DNA from: Clostridia bacterium
Lineage (GTDB): Bacteria > Bacillota_A > Clostridia > Oscillospirales > CAG-272
Length of the DNA stretch: 17,858 nt
Assembly (NCBI GenBank): GCA_017652965.1
Contig: JAGBZZ010000035.1
Location: 1 to 17,858 of the forward strand
Direction of reading: 5' to 3'
Part shown: piece by piece, positions 14,960-17,858 of the stretch
How positions within the stretch are numbered: position 1 is the first letter of the stretch
Layout: each line of letters opens with the position of its first letter
Position numbers and translations under genes: made by a program
Notes under the pieces: model-generated
Told to the model about the DNA's origin: nothing
Databases searched by the model: none
Seen by the model: only the letters and a program-made list of their open reading frames with translations

Positions 14960-16116
14960 CAATAGTTCCCTCTCATCACGTACTCAAAAAAGATACGCGG
15001 GCCGTATGCCAGTGCCTTTTCGCTGGGGTTGAAGCGGCAGTTGTGCAGGGGAATGTTCTCGTCCCCCTCGTCACGTGCGCCGATGCGGAAGTACGCCCCC
15101 GGCACCTTCTGCAGGAAGAAGGAGAAGTCCTCTGCCCCCATCGAGGGGTTGATGTCGGTGCGTACGGTGGCATCCGGCAGGGCACGGCGGGCGGCGGCGG
15201 CCACCTCACGGGCGACGGTGGGATCGTTATAGAGGACGGGGTAGTGCTTGGTCGTTACCAGCTCTGCCCGTCCGCCCGCATCCTCGGCAAGGCATTTGGC
15301 GATCTCGCCGATGCGGCGGTAGATGTATTCGTCGTGCGCCGTTTCGTGCGTGCGGATGGTGCCGTGCATATGCACGTGGTCGCAGATGATGTTGTTGGCC
15401 GAGCCGCCGTGAAATTCGCCCACCCCCACGATCGCACAGGCAAGGGGGGGCAGCTCACGCGAGCGCATGATCTGGATATCGTTGTAAACGCGGCAGGCAA
15501 TGGCGATGGCGTCCACCCCCTGGTGGGGCTGTGCCACGTGCGAGGTCTTGCCGTAAATATCAAGGAAGAAGCCGTGGCTGGAGGCGCTCATCACACTTTC
15601 GTTCAGTGCCACCGTGCCAAGCGGCATGACCATGTTGACGTGGCAGGCAAGGATCGCATCGACCCCCTCGCACACCCCGTCCTCGGCCATCAGCTTGGCG
15701 CCGCCGGGGGCATATTCCTCGGCCGCCTGGAAAAAGAGAAGCACCCGGCAGGGAAGCTCGTCCTCCACCTCCTTCAGCATCTTGGCCGCGCCAAGCAGCA
15801 TGGCGGCGTGGCAGTCATGCCCGCAGGCGTGCATCTTACCCTCGTGACAGGAGGCAAAGGGGAGGCCCGTCTCCTCGGCCACCGGCAGGGCGTCAATGTC
15901 GGCACGTAGGGCTACCGTCTTTTCGGCATCCTCGCGCCCGAGGTAACCCACAAGGCTGGAACGGCCGTATTTATTGGTATAAGGAATGCCAAGCGCATCT
16001 AACTCGCGCTTGATAACGGCCAGGGTTTTCGGCAGGTCAAAGCCCACCTCGGGGATGCGGTGCAGCTCGCGCCGTACGGATACGATATAGTCAAAGTCGG
16101 GATCACGGAAGATCAT
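14959..16116 (-). CDS. M20 family metallo-amidohydrolase (M20D, amidase/deacylase type)
   Basis: 385 residues. It hydrolyses an amide bond of an N-acyl or carbamoyl-type substrate in the cytoplasm using a binuclear metal site. Motifs: LRADIDALPV at 70-79, MHACGHDCH at 95-103 (metal ligands Cys98, His100), catalytic and metal glutamates in AAEE at 131-134, CHV with His159, the dimerisation (lid) domain starting near HGFFLDIYGKTSHVAQP, and C-terminal LHNCRF supplying the last metal histidine. These match M20D enzymes such as hippurate hydrolases, N-acyl-amino-acid hydrolases and N-acetyl-diaminopimelate deacetylases; the substrate cannot be assigned. Start at 16116 has AAGGAG 8-9 bases before it. 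First gene of the unit, coupled to the MFS gene. Confidence 0.93.
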   Translation of the reverse strand: MIFRDPDFDYIVSVRRELHRIPEVGFDLPKTLAVIKRELDALGIPYTNKYGRSSLVGYLGREDAEKTVALRADIDALPVAEETGLPFASCHEGKMHACGHDCHAAMLLGAAKMLKEVEDELPCRVLLFFQAAEEYAPGGAKLMAEDGVCEGVDAILACHVNMVMPLGTVALNESVMSASSHGFFLDIYGKTSHVAQPHQGVDAIAIACRVYNDIQIMRSRELPPLACAIVGVGEFHGGSANNIICDHVHMHGTIRTHETAHDEYIYRRIGEIAKCLAEDAGGRAELVTTKHYPVLYNDPTVAREVAAAARRALPDATVRTDINPSMGAEDFSFFLQKVPGAYFRIGARDEGDENIPLHNCRFNPSEKALAYGPRIFFEYVMRGNY

Positions 16117-16152
16117 GGCGACAGTCTCCTTGCGTTTCGTTTTTACATTACT

Positions 16153-16180
16153 ATTATAGCACGCGCTTGCAGAAAAGCAA
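16153..16180 (-). promoter_or_regulatory. Promoter of the amidohydrolase-MFS unit
   Basis: Minus-strand TATAAT (16153-16158) is a perfect -10. The best -35 is TTGCTT (16175-16180) with a 16-base spacer, a weak match that suggests dependence on an activator or on regulation. The predicted start is near 16146, about 30 bases before the ATG at 16116. Confidence 0.65.
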
Positions 16181-16254
16181 GGTGTAGGCTCTGAAAAAAA
16201 TCCGGAAAAAGACGAAAATTTTTTTCGAAAGGTGGGCGAAAAATGAAATAAAAA

Positions 16255-16269
16255 TGAAAAAAAGTTTCA
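16255..16269. promoter_or_regulatory. Palindrome TGAAA-N5-TTTCA, candidate regulator site
   Basis: Short inverted repeat in the spacer between the amidohydrolase and the RpiR gene. RpiR/MurR family operators are often TGAAA/TTTCA-type palindromes, so the adjacent regulator is the likely binder. In so AT-rich a region such a palindrome can also arise by chance. Confidence 0.35.
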
Positions 16270-16325
16270 CCTATCGGCAAAATGACACCAAAATTAACAC
16301 AAAATATACGAAAATCATTTTTATT

Positions 16326-16341
16326 TGTGAACTTTTTCACA
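16326..16341. promoter_or_regulatory. Palindrome TGTGAA-N4-TTCACA, candidate regulator site
   Basis: Perfect 6-bp arms around CTTT, 26 bases upstream of the -35 of the regulator promoter. It shares the TGAA/TTCA core with the palindrome at 16255-16269. A CRP-like or RpiR site is possible from the half-site alone. Confidence 0.4.
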
Positions 16342-16367
16342 ATTCTTCTAAATAAATATTTTTTTTG

Positions 16368-16396
16368 TTGACAAATTGCGTGATTTATAGTAAAAT
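16368..16396 (+). promoter_or_regulatory. Promoter of the RpiR-family regulator and acetate kinase genes
   Basis: TTGACA (16368-16373), 17 bases, TAAAAT (16391-16396). The predicted start near 16403 leaves a leader of about 54 bases before the ATG at 16457. Confidence 0.85.
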
Positions 16397-16456
16397 GTTA
16401 TGTAGTGAAAAAACTTTTTGCATCCGGCCGAAAAAATCGTTTAAAGGAGAGACGTG

Positions 16457-17302
16457 ATGAACAGAACACTGCTTCAGGCCCAGCTCCTTTATGACGAGAT
16501 GGGGAAGAGTGAAAAAAAGGTGGCCGATTGGCTGCTCTCTCACCCCGGTGAGGTGCTGCCCTATTCCATCACCGCACTTGCCGAGCTTGCCGAAAGCTCG
16601 GAGGCAACGATCGTACGGTTTTCCAAGCGCCTCGGCTTTTCGGGATACCAGGAGCTGAAGCTTTCCTTGGCGCAGGAGCATGAGAACCGCGTGGTCTCGC
16701 CCACCATCACCTCGACCGATTCCTGCTTTGAGATCCTCGAAAAGGTGTGCAACGATGCCTACCTGTCGCTGGAGCGTACCAAGCGCCTTCTGGTGGCGGA
16801 TGGGATGACGGCTGCCGCCGAGCGGATCGCCGCCGCGCGCAAGTGTGTCCTTATCGGCCTCGGCTCCTCGGCCTCTGTGGCGGTGGATGCCGCCAACAAG
16901 TTCCTGCGCGCCGGCTGTAACAGCTATGCCTACAGCGATACGCATATGCAGACCATTGCCATTTCTCGCCTCGGGGAGGGGGACGTGGTGGTCGGCATTT
17001 CGCAGTCCGGCTCCTCCAAGGATATCGTGGACGGTCTGCGGCTGGCCCGTACCCGCGGGGCAACCACCATCTGCGTAACGGGGACCGAGCGCTCGCCCAT
17101 CGTCCGCCAGAGCGATATCGTGCTTCTGACCGACACCGAGGAGGTGCGGCACGGCACCCTGGCCCTCAACTCGCACATCTCGCGCCTGATGGTGCTGGAT
17201 GCGCTCTGCTACTACATCGCCTACCGGAACGGCGAAAGGATCACCGGCTCGCTCCGCGAGACCGAGGGAACACTCGAATCCAAGCGTGTGCATGAGGAAT
17301 AA
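16457..17302 (+). CDS. MurR/RpiR family transcriptional regulator
   Basis: 281 residues. N-terminal RpiR-type helix-turn-helix (about 1-77) with ITALAELAESSEATIVRFSKRLGF at 38-61, typical of the family, followed by a SIS phosphosugar-binding domain (about 122-260) with KCVLIGLGSSASVAVDAANKF and GDVVVGISQSGSSKDIVDGL. Such regulators bind a sugar phosphate and usually control adjacent sugar catabolic genes. ATG 16457 is preferred over GTG 16454 because AAAGGAGAG precedes it at proper distance. It diverges from the amidohydrolase-MFS unit, which is the natural candidate target, and is 59 bases ahead of the acetate kinase gene with no terminator between. Confidence 0.93.
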   Translation: MNRTLLQAQLLYDEMGKSEKKVADWLLSHPGEVLPYSITALAELAESSEATIVRFSKRLGFSGYQELKLSLAQEHENRVVSPTITSTDSCFEILEKVCNDAYLSLERTKRLLVADGMTAAAERIAAARKCVLIGLGSSASVAVDAANKFLRAGCNSYAYSDTHMQTIAISRLGEGDVVVGISQSGSSKDIVDGLRLARTRGATTICVTGTERSPIVRQSDIVLLTDTEEVRHGTLALNSHISRLMVLDALCYYIAYRNGERITGSLRETEGTLESKRVHEE

Positions 17303-17361
17303 GCCTCGCCGCGCAGAAGATATTCACCTTGCATCAATTTTTACGGAGGATAGAACCACTT

Positions 17362-17858
17362 ATGAAAATCCTGGTCATTAACGCCGGCAGCTCGTCCCTC
17401 AAATACCAGCTGTTTGATATGGACACCGGCAACGTGATCGCTAAGGGCCTTTGCGAGAAGATCGGCATCGGCGGTGCGATCACCCACAAGCGCCCGGGGC
17501 AGGAGGACTACTACGCGGAGGTCACCTTCCGCGATCATGACGATGCCATCGCGCTCGTTCTGAAGCTCCTGACCGACGAAAAGCTCGGTGTGATCGCCGA
17601 CCTTTCCGAGATCGATGCCATCGGTAACCGCGTGGCTCACGGCGGTGAAAAGCTTCGCCGCTCGATGCTCGTTGGGGACGATGAGATCGCCTACCTCAAC
17701 TCGATCGTGCCGATCAACCCCCTGCACGGCCCGCCGGCCATCAAGGGGATCGAGGCCTGCCGCCGTCTGATGCCCGGCAAGCCGCTGGCCTGCGTGTTTG
17801 ACACCTCGTTCTACGGCACGCTTCCGGATTACGCCTACATCTATCCGATCCCGTATGA
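17362..17858 (+). CDS. ackA: Acetate kinase, 3' end cut by the window edge
   Basis: 165 complete codons of an enzyme normally near 400 residues; the frame is open to the window edge. It converts acetyl phosphate and ADP to acetate and ATP. Visible residues correspond to those of the well-studied archaeal enzyme: Asn7 in VINAGSSSLKYQLFD, Arg90 in NRVAHGGEKL, His122 in NPLHGPPA and Asp147 in VFDTSF. Two normally conserved spots differ: the usual HNP after PLH is HGP, and the usual FDTAFH is FDTSFY. These may mark a divergent clade or another member of the acetate/propionate kinase family. GGAGG lies about 12 bases before the ATG, a little far. Likely cotranscribed with the regulator. Confidence 0.88.
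   Translation, partial: MKILVINAGSSSLKYQLFDMDTGNVIAKGLCEKIGIGGAITHKRPGQEDYYAEVTFRDHDDAIALVLKLLTDEKLGVIADLSEIDAIGNRVAHGGEKLRRSMLVGDDEIAYLNSIVPINPLHGPPAIKGIEACRRLMPGKPLACVFDTSFYGTLPDYAYIYPIPY

Larger units (their letters stand above)
16117..16456. other. AT-rich divergent intergenic region
   Basis: About 340 bases without a gene, much more AT-rich than the flanking genes. It holds the amidohydrolase promoter (16153-16180), two small palindromes (16255-16269 and 16326-16341), and the regulator promoter (16368-16396). Poly-A and poly-T tracts are scattered between about 16193 and 16370, which would bend the DNA. I see no RNA gene or terminator in it. Confidence 0.7.

Noticed and set aside
14884..15909. 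341-codon plus-strand open frame opposite the M20 gene
   Set aside because: Shadow frame: the opposite strand has all M20 metal motifs.

Overview
The window looks like a chromosomal segment of a GC-rich Firmicute, most likely a gut Clostridia lineage (Oscillospirales or Christensenellales type). The basis is strong GGAGG ribosome binding sites, TTGACA/TATAAT promoters with 17-base spacers, and gene families typical of that class (phosphosugar mutase PgcA, TSCPD protein, RpiR regulator). No taxonomic search was possible, so this is inference.

Left block (about 74-2700, minus strand): one operon from a near-consensus promoter at 2649-2677. It encodes an ABC ATPase, its six-helix permease, and two small envelope proteins that probably are one protein split by a -1 frame change at base 583-586.

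Accessory block (about 2700-3566): a four-helix-bundle protein of the 23S rRNA intervening-sequence (S23) family is preceded by a very regular array of different hairpins with 3-base loops and 3-base spacers, closed by a perfect 14-bp long-range pairing. A 17-bp terminator hairpin follows. Then comes a 20-base duplicate of the 3' end of the neighbouring tRNA-Leu, separated from the real tRNA by 168 bases that fold into further hairpins. This is the least ordinary part of the window and looks like an insertion at a tRNA 3' end.

Central block (3567-11473): tRNA-Leu(CAA) on the minus strand diverges from a plus-strand operon of overlapping genes: htpG, an unknown protein with faint prephenate-dehydratase-like features, a TSCPD zinc-type protein, pgcA, lepA and hemW. 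It ends at a strong bidirectional terminator. These are chaperone, sugar-phosphate, translation and heme-handling functions.

Right block (11565-17858): a minus-strand set (M20 amidohydrolase, MFS transporter, then after a terminator-like hairpin a large cytosolic beta-helix protein resembling glycan-active enzymes) diverges from a plus-strand pair (RpiR-family regulator, then a 3'-truncated acetate kinase). The divergent AT-rich spacer carries two good promoters and two small palindromes that could be RpiR operators. The layout suggests an imported glycan or acylated compound processed in the cytoplasm under RpiR control.
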